Positions 21,609 through 33,568 of a stretch of 64,000 nt of DNA are shown piece after piece. A model generated the notes under the pieces. That model was not told the origin of the DNA. It saw only the letters and a list, made by a program, of their open reading frames with translations, and did not search any database. The DNA is from Pleurostoma richardsiae (lineage: Eukaryota > Ascomycota > Sordariomycetes > Calosphaeriales > Pleurostomataceae), in contig JANBVO010000002.1 of NCBI GenBank assembly GCA_030052745.1, positions 1,302,001 through 1,366,000 on the forward strand, in the 5' to 3' direction. How positions within the stretch are numbered: the stretch's first letter is position 1; the number at the start of each line of letters is the position of its first letter. The position numbers and the translations under genes are program-made.

Positions 21609-22263
21609 CTTGTCGCAAACTGGGGCTCTGCAAAAGAAACGTTAACAAGGGGCAGGAGAGCCGAGGTGATCACGCCTTAATACGATACTGGGGGTCGAAA
21701 ACCGCCGCTCTAGTGGTGGCTGTCGAGAACGATGGAGGGGCGAGAAAGGTAGAGGCGAGGAATGGAATCTGAGATATACGCACAGCCTTCTTAACCGTTC
21801 CTGGTGGCCGCGTTCGACTCGGGTCTCAGGAAAGAATGGTACGTGATTGTCGAAGAAAAGGAAGATTGTCACGTCATATCGGTACAAAAGAGAGGAACTG
21901 CCACTCCCTGACTTCGTCGAGGAAAATCCGCTGTCTCCCGAGCGTATTTGGATGTCTGGTGGGATCCGGTGAGAAGTCGAACTCAAAGCGCCGAAAATCT
22001 ACGGCGCGGGCGGGAAGCCGAGCGGGACAGCTTAGCACGTGACGATAAGGACCGATAAGCGGGGAGGAGCTCGCGGCCCCACCAAGGTTCCTGAGCCGGA
22101 CGGCGAAAAAAAGAAAAAGATCGCTGCGACCCTGGAACATTTTGCAACCGGCTGAGCAGTTGCGGGCCAATACAGAGCAAGTCCATACTTAGAAACGTCA
22201 AGTTCTTTTCGCAATTCTCGACGGGAAGTTGCTAGAGAGATAATCGATCAATACATTGTGAAG
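21609..22263. promoter_or_regulatory. divergent promoter region, UPF1/IMP4
   Basis: The 655 bp between two start codons on opposite strands must contain both promoters. A purine tract (about 22104-22122) lies in the middle. I see no clear TATA box. Confidence 0.5.
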
Positions 22264-23288
22264 ATGATTGTGAGTGCGCCACCTGCTCTAGCATCATTTA
22301 TACCAGCTACCTGAACTAATTTCTATGCCCACGCAGCGAAGATCCGCTCGCGAGCGCCGAGACTATCTGTACCGGAAGGCTCTTCTCCTCCGAGATGCCG
22401 AGATCAGTGAGAAGAGAGCGAAACTGAGGGAGTCGTTGGCGTCCGGACGGCCATTAGACCCGTCGATTGCGAATGACGAGAAGCTGCGAAAGGACTACCG
22501 CTACGACGAGACACAGCCCGACTTGCAAGAGCAGTTGGATCTCGACGACGAATACTCAGCGACGTCTGGCATCGTGGACCCTCGGGTACTCGTCACGACC
22601 TCAAGAAACCCATCATCGCGTCTTTCGGCTTTTGCGAAGGGTAGGGCTAGGCTGTCTCTTCTTATCCGTGCTGCCAAAAAAAAACAGACCCTAACGTCGT
22701 GCGTTTCTAGAGATACGGCTTCTGTTCCCTACCGGTATCAGACTCAATCGAGGTGGCCTTGTGTTGCCCGACCTCGTGAAGTCCGCCCAAAGCAATGGCT
22801 TAAGTGACGTCGTCCTCCTGCACGAGCACAGAGGCACTCCTAGTGCCCTGACAGTCGCGCATCTTCCGCACGGCCCCATCCTCTCCTTCTCCCTCCACAA
22901 CGTCGTGCTTCGTCATGACATACCGAACAGCCTCCGGGGGACAGTATCCGAAAGCTACCCACACCTGATTTTCGAGGGTTTCAACACCAGGTTGGGGAAA
23001 CGAGTCGTCAAGGCGTTGAAACATCTCTTCCCGCCGAGGCCGCCATCAGCGGCGAAGCCAAAGAGCGGGAGGGTCATAACGTTCAAAAACATTGACGACA
23101 GCATCGAACTAAGACACCATGTTTTTGTCCGAACATCATACGACAGCGTCGAACTTTCCGAGGTGGGGCCTCGGATGTCCATGCGCCTCTTCGAGATTCG
23201 GGGCGGCACACTCGAGAACAAGGACGGGGACGTCGAATGGCACCTCAGCCAGTACACCCGTACTGGCAGGAAGAAGGACTACTTGTGA
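22264..23288 (+). CDS. imp4: IMP4, U3 snoRNP Brix-domain protein
   Basis: Component of the U3 snoRNP/SSU processome that helps U3 pair with pre-rRNA in the nucleolus. Three exons: 22264-22269, 22337-22640 and 22711-23288; 295 aa, matching the family. The first coding exon is only ATG ATT, and splicing gives [19 protein letters not shown]. The second junction gives [20 protein letters not shown], hmm-free reading supported by the GTAGGG donor and TTCTAG acceptor, though the genomic codons read TGIRL after LLFP. The Brix core is visible in [37 protein letters not shown] and [20 protein letters not shown]. It ends RTGRKKDYL. Intron 2 contains a run of A at about 22677. Confidence 0.95.
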
Positions 23289-25160
23289 AAGATGCCCTGA
23301 TACATCAAGTCGCTTCTGATAATCCTGGTGTGCGTGAGCAAGGACCCAATGGTCGCTTGGTTTGTGTGGCCTGGAGCCACAGCCGTTACTAGTTCCAAGT
23401 GACGTAACGAGTAGTGAGGGAGGACCAGCCGAGCCAATGTTGCCGAATGACCGTCAGTCATTGTTAGCTAACCTCTCTGGCTCGGTTGGGCTGCTCGCAA
23501 CGCCGTCTGAGAAACCAGATCAGACGCCGGGATGGGTGTCGTGATGGAACCGTACGAGTGGAGGGAACGGTCACCAGATGCTCGTTCAGCGTGGAAGACA
23601 TCATTGCCTTGGTATCGGTTAGTGAGGACTACAATGTACTAGAAGCAACCTGCTTCCGGGAGGAAGCATCATGCATTGCCGCGATTGCTCGAGTTCCTGG
23701 ATCTCCCTAAGAGCTGGAGCATGTAGGACTTAGAAGGGTATCCAGGCAAGTTTCAAGCGACCGCTGCGAGCGAATGGACGGTCAAATTTGCCGAAAGAAG
23801 GCCTGGAGATTTAAGGCAGCCGTTTAGGAGGATAGAGCGTCTCGCCCGCCTGGTCGATGGAGGATCAACTGTGCCTTTAGACCGTCCAGAAATATTTATC
23901 ACAGTTGCCTAACAGAAATGGTACCTCATGAACATCTACCTGTACACTAGGATGGCGGGTCTAAACCTTATACAGTCCACCAAACAGACCGTGTCCGGCT
24001 TCGCCGGGTTCGGACACGGAGCTCCAGTCGCCTCCGCCCCTCCGCCTCTTCCGTCGAGTGACTAAGTAACTGAAAGCCTCTGCCCATTCTGCCCACTTGA
24101 TCCCCCGCCCTTTGTGAGCGTTTAGTACAGTACGTCCTACAGCTACACGGGCAGGCCTGCAGATCTGCGTGTGGCATGTGAATTCGTATATCGTGTGGGC
24201 TTGGTAAGTAGGTAGGCGAGGCGCATTTGTTGCCTGCGGCTTGTAACGCTAAGTTCCTTCACAGCCTCACTGCTGACGCTATGCATTCGCCGTTGCTCTC
24301 TCGTCTGGACTAGCAATGTCCCTTGGCACATGCTTGCTTGGTGAGGGACTTGCTGGGGGCGACAGCGGCAGAGAAGGCTTGCAGTCAGTCCTCTGGGCTG
24401 GACACCGCAGGTAGGCAATAGAGTGCTGAAGGAGGGTGGTTTAGTCAACAGCTCCCATGTCAACTCATCCAACTCTCCCGCCTATTTTTGGCTGGCTGAC
24501 GAAGGCGTGCGCCTGCGCATCCCATCCACCTCCACACACAGCCCTTTTAAGCTCAACTTCCTAGACCAGCACTTGTGCTGTCCGCCCACGTATTAATTCA
24601 GCCGAATCCAAGTCCCGCAGCCAGCCATTTGGGTCTGACATCCACCGTTGCCGCCAGCGAATTGCCTCTTTTCCCCCCTCCTTGCCGGCTCCGTTGCACC
24701 GCCGAAATTACTCTGACCGCCCGCCTGATACTGCTTGCTTGAACAGAGAGCAATTGGAGGCAGTGAGACATATCATAGTAATCGCCTGGAATAACAGCGG
24801 CCGCCTGACTGCCTGGATTTTTTTTTTACGCCTTGCCTTTATCGAGAGAAGACGCAGGGTTCTTGTCGATCCGCCGCCACCGACCGACCGACCGAATTCC
24901 CCCCCTGGCCGCTTTTCATTTTCCATTTTTCCCATCCTTTTCCGTTCTGGGTGTCTGCCAGCTGCCAACCAACCTTTAACGTCATCCAGCCTCCCCGTTG
25001 GCTACTTTCCCAAGACTACCTGCTCATCCGAACTTCACACGCCCACACAGCCCGCTGCTGACTGACTGAGACCCTTCCGAGCCGATATAGTCAGCACGGA
25101 TATCTTCCCAGACGACACCGGGATTGCCATCAATTGATTCCACTCGGACGACAGACCAAG
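23289..25160. other. 1.9-kb intergenic region, IMP4 to syntaxin
   Basis: Contains 3' sequence of IMP4 and a long upstream region of the syntaxin gene with pyrimidine-rich and C-rich tracts from about 24480 and a T run near 24829. No gene is recognised. Confidence 0.45.
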
Positions 25161-26309
25161 ATGGCGTACAACCAGTATAATCAGTATTCCGGCAATCCGT
25201 ACCAGGACGGTCCCTCGCAGGAGGGTGGCTACGGTTACGGAAATCCCTATGGCGAGGTGAGCCACCTCCCATCACCATGTCGCTGTCGCCGAACCCACAC
25301 GGCACAGCAGTAATGCGCAGGAAGAGTCGGCATAACTAACCATCGATTCTACTCCAGGAACAACACGAGATGCAGCCCTACGGGGAGCAGCCCCAGCAGC
25401 CCGCGGCCGCGGCCGCGCCCGCCGCGCACGTCCTCACACAGCAGGACTTCCTCGCGCGCGTCTCCCACGTGCGCAACGAGATTCGCTCCCTGACCGCCGA
25501 CGTCCAGCAGATCGCGGGCCTGCACCAGCGCGCGCTGGCCGGGTCCGACCCGGCCGCGCAGCAGCAGCTCGACGCCCTCGTCGCGAGCACGCAGCTCAAG
25601 AACACGTCGATCCGCGACCAGCTGCGGACGCTGCAGCACGACGCGGAGCGCACGACGGACGGCAGCGCGGGGCTCAAGCAGCGCCAGTTCTCGGCGCTCA
25701 ACAACGACTTCAAGAAGGAGCTGCAGGGCTACCTCCAGGAGGAGCAGCAGTACAAGGAGCGCTACCGCGACCAGATCGCCCGGCAGTACCGCATCGTCAA
25801 CCCGGATGCCACGGAGGAGCAGGTCCGGGAGGCGGCGGATCAGGACTGGGGCAACGAGGGCATCTTCCAGACTGCAGTAAGCCTTTCTCCTCTTCCCCCT
25901 TCGGACTTTGCGTGTAACCGCCAAGTCACGGCGTGCTGACGTGTGACCCTGCATGCAGCTCCGAACCAACCGCTCCGGCCAGGCATCGGCCGTCCTGGGC
26001 GCCGTGCGCGCGCGCCACAACGAGCTCCAGAAGATTGAACAGTCGATCACGGAGCTTGCGGGTCTGTTCCAGGACCTGGACACGCTGGTGGTGCAGCAGG
26101 AGGCGACGGTGGCGCGGGCCGAGGAGCAGACGGAGCAGACGAACCAGCACCTGCAGAAGGGCAACGAGCAGGTCGCCGTGGGCATCACCCACGCGCGCCG
26201 CGCCCGCAAGCTCAAGTGGTGGTGCTTCGGCATCGTCGTGCTCATCGTCATCATCCTGGCACTGGGCCTCGGCATCGGCCTGTCGGTAGCGAACAACAAC
26301 AAGAAGTAG
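25161..26309 (+). CDS. plasma-membrane syntaxin, Sso1/Sso2-type Qa-SNARE
   Basis: t-SNARE for fusion of secretory vesicles at the plasma membrane. Three exons, 25161-25256, 25358-25876 and 25959-26309; 321 aa, all junctions in phase 0. A Tyr/Gln/Gly-rich N-terminus (MAYNQYNQYSGNPYQDG) precedes the three-helix Habc region (about residues 50-170, e.g. FLARVSHVRNEIRSLTADV). The SNARE motif follows (about 222-284), with LFQDLDTLVVQQEATVARAE containing the zero-layer glutamine. A single C-terminal anchor WWCFGIVVLIVIILALGLGI (about 292-315) ends in a short NNNKK tail. Third-position GC is very high. SsoA of aspergilli is the likely counterpart. Confidence 0.93.
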
Positions 26310-27677
26310 GGCAGCTCAAGCAGTTCTTCGTCACCCCAGCAGGTCAGCCCGGGCGGCCCGCCTCGGTTGTGAGACCCGTCACAGCCGGCTTCTCCTCCCG
26401 TCTCGTTTGGCTACTTTTTGAGCATGCGCATCGGCAGGCAGCAAAACAGGGGCATTCGGAACCGGGAGGCGTTTTCCCGGCATCACCATGTTTTGCTCGA
26501 ATATTTACGTCAGCACGCGCGTTCGAGAGTAACGGCGGATCTGCGTTTCCTTCCCCTCGTTATGAATGATCGATATAGACGTGGATGCGGCCTTGGGCAG
26601 AGAGGAAGAAGAGTCTAGACTCGGAGGGAGGAAAGCACAAAAAATAGGAGAGCCACCCTCTGAGGACTCTTGTCTTTGCTTCCAAGCGGCATGCGTCCCG
26701 CCCACACACCCGAACACTCTGCACTACTTCTACTACACTACTACTTACTACAGATTAATACTGGCCTTCACTCTTCTGCGAACGACCTCCAGCCGGATAA
26801 TCCGGCCGAGGCAAAGGGGCGCGGGAGTAAAGGCTGCTGCTGCTGTACACCTTTACCAGAGGAGGGCTTCATGCTGTATATATTTTGCTTGCTTCGGTCT
26901 GAAAAGGGATGTTGGATGGATTATAAGGCTAGGAGCGGATGGATGAGGGGAGACTCTCAGACTGTGGGCGACTGATATAATTGGAATTGTGTCTCTTTTG
27001 TACTGCATATCACTTGACTACTTGCAATCTCGCCCAACGTGTGAGTCTGCCACCGCAGAATATAGTCCGACGCCTTGAACATTGTCTGCAGATGTTTGGA
27101 TCAGCCGGACAGCCATGCTTCAGCGAAGACTTTCGATGTGACACGGGCCTATAATGGGGGAAACACCACCCATGTCCTCCTCCCCAACCACTCTTCCTTC
27201 AACACACGATTCCGCAGACGCATAGAGCGACCTATCTTGAGATCAATTTTTCGTAAATGGCCAGGCCCATTATACAGGTGAAAGGAGAGAAGTAATATTA
27301 TGTACACGTTCAGCGACCGACCAAGAGGCGCCCGCACCAGACACACAGACCTCGCAAGTCGTAGGTACGGCGCCTCTTACCCAGATTTGTGCTGGGGACC
27401 AAACCCATGCAGTCCCTCCTCAATGCTCTCTGTTCTCTCCAAATGACCGTCCACAGCCGACTTATATAAAGGAGAGCGAAGCCCATTTTCGACAACCCAC
27501 AACATAGGGCGGCTCCGTATTTTCGTTGTTACATGACCTTCGATGGTCTGGGATAGATCATCACCCCGATAAAGCCTAACATCATCGCTTTCCCGGGGGA
27601 TTGCCTCTCTGCTCTTCCCCTCACGCACCTCTCACCTAACTTCACCACACTTACTCACCTGGTTTCCCGCGATTTCC
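26310..27677. other. convergent intergenic region, syntaxin to TOM70
   Basis: 3' flanks of two convergent genes. No gene, repeat or RNA is recognised in this 1.4 kb. Confidence 0.45.
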
Positions 27678-29794
27678 TTACCGCAGGCCGCCCGGGGGAC
27701 CCATTCCATGCAACTTCGAGGCCAAGGAAGGATACTTCTCCTGGACCTGGATCTGCGTCCTGGTGGCCTCCGCGTAGGAGAGCGCATTCACCAGTTCGCC
27801 CTCGGTCCTCGCGAGCTCAGCCGCCCTCTCAAAATACTTGAGAGCTTCGGTGACCTTACCCTGCTGAAGCAGAAGCTGGGCCATCGTCGCGACGGCGATG
27901 TCGCAGTCGGGATCGACTAAGGGTAGGAGTCAGCTCTTGCGGGGGGAAGATCATATCAAAAGGGAGAGGCAGGAACGCACTGATCAACGCCTTCTGGCAA
28001 AGGCCCTCGGCCTCGCCGAAGTCCTGTTTGTACTGAAAGATGGCCAGCGACTTGTTGATGAGGGGCAGGACGTTCATGCCCGTGGGCTTGGCCTGCTTCT
28101 CCATCTGGATGGCCGTCTCGAACTTCTCAATGGCCTCGGCGAACTTGCCCTGGTCCAGGAGCAGCTCGCCGTAGTAGTTGTAGACGTCCGGCACCTTCTC
28201 GAAGTTCTTCATGCAGCGGCGGAACGTCGCCATGGACGAAGCGATGGAGCCCATCTTGTACTGGGTCACGCCCAGCTGGATGTGCGAGAAGATGAAGTCG
28301 CGATCCAGGTCAATCGACTTCTGGTAGTCCTTCGCCGCTTCTGAGAACTCACCCTTGATGAAGTGCAGCTGGGCGCGGTGGTAGTAGATATCCGGATCCG
28401 AGCTGTTCTGCTTCAGGGCCTGCTCAAAGTCTTCCTCTGCCTTGTCTGCGGCGCCTATAGGAGAACATTAGCTATCATACAAGTCAATGGAATTCACTAA
28501 TGGCACTTACCCAGCTCCAGGTTCATGCTGGCGCGCTTAATATAGCTCTGGGTCATCGAAGGGTCAAGCTCGATGCTCTTGGTCAAGTCCCGAAGAGCTT
28601 CCTCGTGCTTGCCACGGAGACACTGCATAGTTCCCCGCATATTGTAGGCCAGAGCCTCGTACTCTCCTAGGTCGCCAAGCTCAAGCGCTTTGTCAAAGGC
28701 TACAGCAGCCTCCTCATAGCCCTCCCCGGTCTTCCTCTCGAGGGCGCGCAAGCCGATCTGCAGTTGCCCCTTGCCGGTGTCCTCCGGCAGCTCAACACTT
28801 TCGTCGAGCCCGTCGGGGAGGGGTTTCACTCTGAAGCTCTGAAGGTAGTTGCCGACGAATGTGGGGCTCGGGAGTTTCGCGGGCTTCGTCGCCATTATCT
28901 CCTTGGCCTTAGACTCGGCGAACTTCTTCAGCAGCCTCTCCACTGCTTCTGCGCTCGCAGCGTTCTTAAATCCATCGATGATGCAGCTGGCGGTGTAATC
29001 GAGGAGGGATTCGCTGTACTTTCCGAGGTGGTCGTAGGCATTGGCTCGTCGGTTCAGCGCCTTCACATACTCGGGGTCGAGGGTGACAGCCGCAGTTGTG
29101 TCCTCGACGACCTTGTCCCAGTCTCCAAGCGCGTTATAGCAGGCAGCACGGTTCGAGTAGTAGACGGGGTCGGGTTTGCAGAGGATAGCCTTAGAGTATA
29201 GGTCGATGGCCTTGTTGAAGTCCTTTGAGCCATACGCCTTGTTCCCAGCCTCCTTCAGCTTGCCAGCGTACCGATTGCGCTCGTCTGGCGAGAAAGCTAG
29301 TACGGTGGTCTCATTGATCTCTGGGAGCTCATCTGCGCTCTCGACGGACGCCGCCGGAGGCTGTGTCGGGCTCGGAACGGCTTCCCTTGCACTGGCGGGA
29401 GCCTTTTCTGCTTCGGCTGCTTTCCTCTCCGCCTCTTTCCGCTTCCGCCTCTCCTTCTTACTCAGTTTGGGTGTAGCATCAGGCTTAGGTGTCTACCGTC
29501 GCATCGAGATCAGTCAGTCAACCCATTAGTAGATAGCAAGCTTTGGAGCTGCATCGGCCCATGCCATCCGGCATGCGCCGAGGAAGGGAATTCCGGGAAG
29601 AAGCATGGAGAGCATACCGAGCTGGTTGAGTAGTAGTAGACTCCGGCACCGGCGACGACAACCGTGACGCCAGCAATTGTGTAGACGACCGCCTTGTGCT
29701 CCGCAGCCCATTTTGATATCCGGTCCCAAAGCGAGGAATCTGCGGGAACCGGAACCGTCGTCGCCGGAGGAATTGGGGGAAGAGGATTCGACAT
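27678..29794 (-). CDS. tom70: TOM70, mitochondrial outer-membrane import receptor
   Basis: Receptor that takes Hsp70/Hsp90-delivered carrier preproteins and passes them to the TOM pore. Four exons (29794-29618, 29492-28511, 28454-27981, 27916-27678) give 623 aa, the family length. The N-terminal anchor is [20 protein letters not shown] (about 35-55), followed by a Lys/Glu/Ala linker. TPR clamp: [40 protein letters not shown] and [18 protein letters not shown]. More TPRs follow: [40 protein letters not shown] and [20 protein letters not shown]. Introns are 29493-29617, 28455-28510 and 27917-27980. It is divergent from the aminodeoxychorismate-lyase-like gene. Confidence 0.97.
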
Positions 29795-30430
29795 CCCGAC
29801 TGGAATAGCGCGCCGAAGAGAAGACAATGTACAAAAGGAGCGGTATGAAAAGGAGCCGGCGTGGTGAGGATGGAGTTGCGTCGAGCGCCGTCGTCTAGTC
29901 GGTGGTGATGCAGGAGTGCATACGGGGGTGGTGAGCTAATGCGTCCACGGAACTTTGCACGCGAAAAAAATTGGTCGCGCGATAGGATAGCAAGACTGCG
30001 GCTGCCGAGCTTCGAGAGGTGTTTTTCCGGGCTGCGAACGAGCGTCAACAGGGATTGCGGGAGCCGACCGAAGCGGAGTTGGTGCCTGAGGATGAAGCAC
30101 AATTTGGTGGAAGACCCAGCGCATCGTCATCGTGCCTTAGCCCATACTAGCAACTCGCCTCATTAATAATCGAGAAAGCAAGAGAGGTGAAGCTGAGAAG
30201 CTCTAAGGACCCTCTAACTCTTAATTATTTAGAATGGAATTTGACAAGGTAAGCAGGGGGTAAATGTACCTAGGTAAGGGAAGTGCGGCCTTTGCCCGGG
30301 TTCCGGAAACGTGTGGACCGGCCAATTGAGTGGACTCGTTTGTGTTCTTGCTCTTCAACCAAGTCCCGCCTGAAATGACTGTCTAGCGACGCTCCATCGT
30401 CAAGTCCAAACAGGCAAACAGGGGAGAGTC
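29795..30430. promoter_or_regulatory. divergent promoter region, TOM70/ADCL-like
   Basis: 636 bp between two start codons on opposite strands; AT-richer around 30160-30250. No specific element is assigned. Confidence 0.45.
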
Positions 30431-31313
30431 ATGTCTGAAAGGTTCCAACTATTCACGTCGCTGCGATACGACCCTGCGCTTGCAGATGCCGGCAATGTCC
30501 TCCCCGCCAACGGAGGCTGGAACTCACGGACAAGGTCCCCGTTCTACATGCTTGACTATCACAGGGATCGCATGCTGAGAGCGGCAACTCATTGGGGCTG
30601 GACTAGAGCCGCCGATGCTATCGCAGGTGAAGATGGTCTGAAAAGGCTGGACTCCTTCTTGCTACAGAACGTTACGGGGCGAAAACCCTTGAGAGTCAAG
30701 GTGATCTTGTCGCAGGATGGAGTACTGTCAGTCGAGACGTCACAGACACCAGAGGTATCATTGGCGAATCTATTTCCAATTCAGCTCCCAGCTCCGTCAG
30801 ACGCGGAGGGAATGCGTGAAGATGTCTCGAGTCTCCCTAGTCAGCAACCCATCTGGAAGGTGTATATAGACACTGAGCTCACAAACCCCTCGGAGTTCAC
30901 TCACTACAAGACCACAAAGAGGGCTATGTACGACGAGGCCAGGCGACGGGCCTCACTCAAGGTTACCGATACAAGCGAAGTCCTCATCGTCAACGAGTTG
31001 AATGGCACGGTCATGGAGGGCAGCGTGACCACACCTTACTTCTGGAGGGACGACCGGTGGGTGACTCCCCCAGTATCCCACAAGTACACGCCGGAAGTCG
31101 GGAGCGGTGGTCAAGACGGCACGACGAGGAGGTGGGCTTTGGAAAGGTATGCAGATTCACTTACTCCCGCCAGCTCTTGAGACTAACAATGATCGCAGAG
31201 GCCTCGCCGTTGAGGAAGGCATCAAAGCAGACTCTGTCACCGAGGGTGAAGATGTCTGGGTGAGCAACGGAGTACGAGGTTTTATTTTCGGGAAAATCAA
31301 GTCCCCGAGATAA
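30431..31313 (+). CDS. class IV PLP enzyme, 4-amino-4-deoxychorismate lyase-like (ABZ2 type)
   Basis: Fold-type IV pyridoxal-phosphate protein of the aminotransferase IV superfamily. The best fit is the fungal aminodeoxychorismate lyase, which makes p-aminobenzoate for folate. Two exons, 30431-31146 and 31199-31313 (52-nt intron); 276 aa. Start MSERFQLFTSLRYDP is followed by FYMLDYHRDRML, the short N-terminal block of the family. The PLP-lysine region reads FTHYKTTKRAMYDEARRRA. Then come SEVLIVNELNGTVMEGSVTT and, after splicing, LERGLAVEEGIKADSVTEGE and VWVSNGVRGFIFGKI. D-amino-acid or branched-chain transaminases of the same fold are alternatives, but the HYKTT(K)R block and short size favour ADCL. 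Confidence 0.82.
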
Positions 31314-33568
31314 CTGTCCAGAGTAGCTGGGAGTTTATGCTGCTGCCGACGAGGCACTGCCATCTGACACCGTGATCGGCTAGTATATGATGAACTCTTC
31401 TTGGCGTCAAAAGAAGCTGCTTTGAGGTCCTATGCTGTGGAGTTAGCCAATTCTCCGACCGCGATGATTTGCAATGCGCACAGTCAAGATCGACTGCTGG
31501 GTATCTTAGAATAGATTGCACGGCAGTTGAATCAGCTGCATAAGCTTGATTGAGGCTCTTACAGAAGCAAGACTCGAGCATGATGTAATGATGCACCTGT
31601 TTCCTAGGTTCTGACTCCTCACTCGTCAACGGGCCTCTCTCCGCACCACAGGGGCTTTCATCGCGAACCAGGGGTCCGTAAGACGGCCTGCGGGGGAGAG
31701 TCCAGCATATTTAGAGTATGTACAGTACACTAGGTATTGTAAGTCGAGATCCAGGTGTACATACTCATGTAGGCTACATTTGCCGCTCCGAAAATAGCAC
31801 AGCAGGTCGGCGGATGCCCGGTGCGCCCGTCGTTGGGAACGATGATATGCCCTGAACGCGTGGCTAAGGCTCTGTTACCCGGCTGGTTCAGGGTCTGATA
31901 CTTGGCACTTGGCGACCTCCCAGTCAATGATCTGCACACCTCCAACCCTGGCCCGCCTGAAAGCCGGGGGCTCGACCCACTGCAACGGGCCTCCCGTGCC
32001 TTTCTGCCTGTTATATGGCAGTAGGAATGTAACGGCGTCACCCGTCGTCAGCACTGTATCTTTACATCATGCAGCCATGGGTCTGAACTCTCCGAGACTG
32101 AAGCTGAGTCTGACTTGTGATATGTAAGACATCGTCAGTTGATGAGCCTTGCTCGGCCTACCAGAGTGCGACACTTGTTTCCCAGAGTATCATCGAAACG
32201 ACCTAGAGGACTCGCCGAGTCATCTTGACATGGATGGGGGGTTTACCAGAGGGGTGTGCAGACAACTCCTGGACGGATATCCGCGACAAAATGACGATGG
32301 CACAGAGCTAGAAGGCAACAGGCGCCCATTATTAACTGCATGGGGATGCCACGCTGTTTGAGTCTGTCGGGCCACAAGATGATCAGGGGTTCAGCGTCCC
32401 TTTTCCCCACTGTTGATTGAGGTTGACAGTTTGGGCCACACGGCCTTGGTTGCTAAGGTTGAAGGAGAAGCTTTTGCCTGCTTCAGTCCGGCAGCACACT
32501 AATTAGGGTTAAATAGACTCCAGAACGGAGGTGATACGATCTGAGGGTTGCGCGGAACGATGACATGCAGGGACGTGTGTAGCCAAGAAAGGCGCCAAGG
32601 CAGCTTAGCAGCAGGTGGCTCTCTCTAACCAGACGCCAAATACCGTGTAAATGTTAACTTCGACGTCTCAGCTGGTCCCGCCATTATCAGTCCAGCGACG
32701 TTGCACACTGGTTATCTCTCGAATGCTCTCTATCAGAGGAGCCGGGCGGATAAGAAGTGCCGTGCTACGTAGACTACCTTAATGACATCAGTCGCCAGGA
32801 ACCCGGCCTAGGGTGGACTGCGGTGAGTGTCGTCACCGCGTTTCAATCGATGGCATATCAGTCGATTCTGCACAACCATTTGCTGCAACAGCGGACAAGA
32901 CAGACCACACAAGACACACATCACGGAGCCCATCTATGATTGTCTTGCCTCCACCTCCCGGCTTCAGCGGAACGGCCTCCGTCCTGCAGGAGCTATCACC
33001 GTACAGTATGCAGAGCCGGCGCGAAATACCTGGTTTTCGCTGCTCCCACTGCCCCCACCGCTGCCCGCGCCTTGATCCATCCAGAACAGGTTGAACCTGT
33101 CGGCAGATGAAGTTGGCGAAACAGGCTTTCCCTGCCTGCTAAGGCATGAAACATGGTGGCCATGCGCCCCGTTTTGGAAACACCAGGCCGAGGGGCGATC
33201 GAGATCAGGCGGTGCAAGTGACGCAGGCACGCACCTTCCCAAGAGGGAAAGCAAACAGAACGAGGTACAGTACCAAGAAGTACATACAGCAGGGTCAGGT
33301 ATAAATATGTACCGTCCTCTCTTTTCTTGGCGCGACTTCATCTACATCTCCATCTCCAACTTGTTCATCGACGATATCTTGAGTCTTGAATATTCCTCAG
33401 TGTCTCTTTTTGTCCTAGCTAGCACTCATACTGCTGCCGAAGCATATCCTTCCTGCGATCTGCTACCAACTGGCGTTTCTTCTTGGCGCTTTGACACAAC
33501 TACAACCACAACCACAACTGCCGAGCTCACCTCGGCCAAACTAGCCCAGCCTGTCTTCACGAGCAGTC
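31314..33568. other. 2.3-kb intergenic region upstream of the protease gene
   Basis: Contains the 3' flank of the ADCL-like gene and a long upstream region of the protease gene. Open frames here are short, without family features. A CAA/ACA-rich leader lies at 33498-33525. Confidence 0.45.
33300..33307 (+). promoter_or_regulatory. TATA box candidate for the protease gene
   Basis: TATAAATA lies about 262 bp upstream of the protease ATG, followed by a CT/CA-rich leader. It would imply a 5' UTR of roughly 230 nt. Position-based inference. Confidence 0.35.

Noticed and set aside
25349-26302. 317-codon minus-strand open frame opposite the syntaxin
   Set aside because: Shadow produced by high third-position GC; it also runs across both syntaxin introns.
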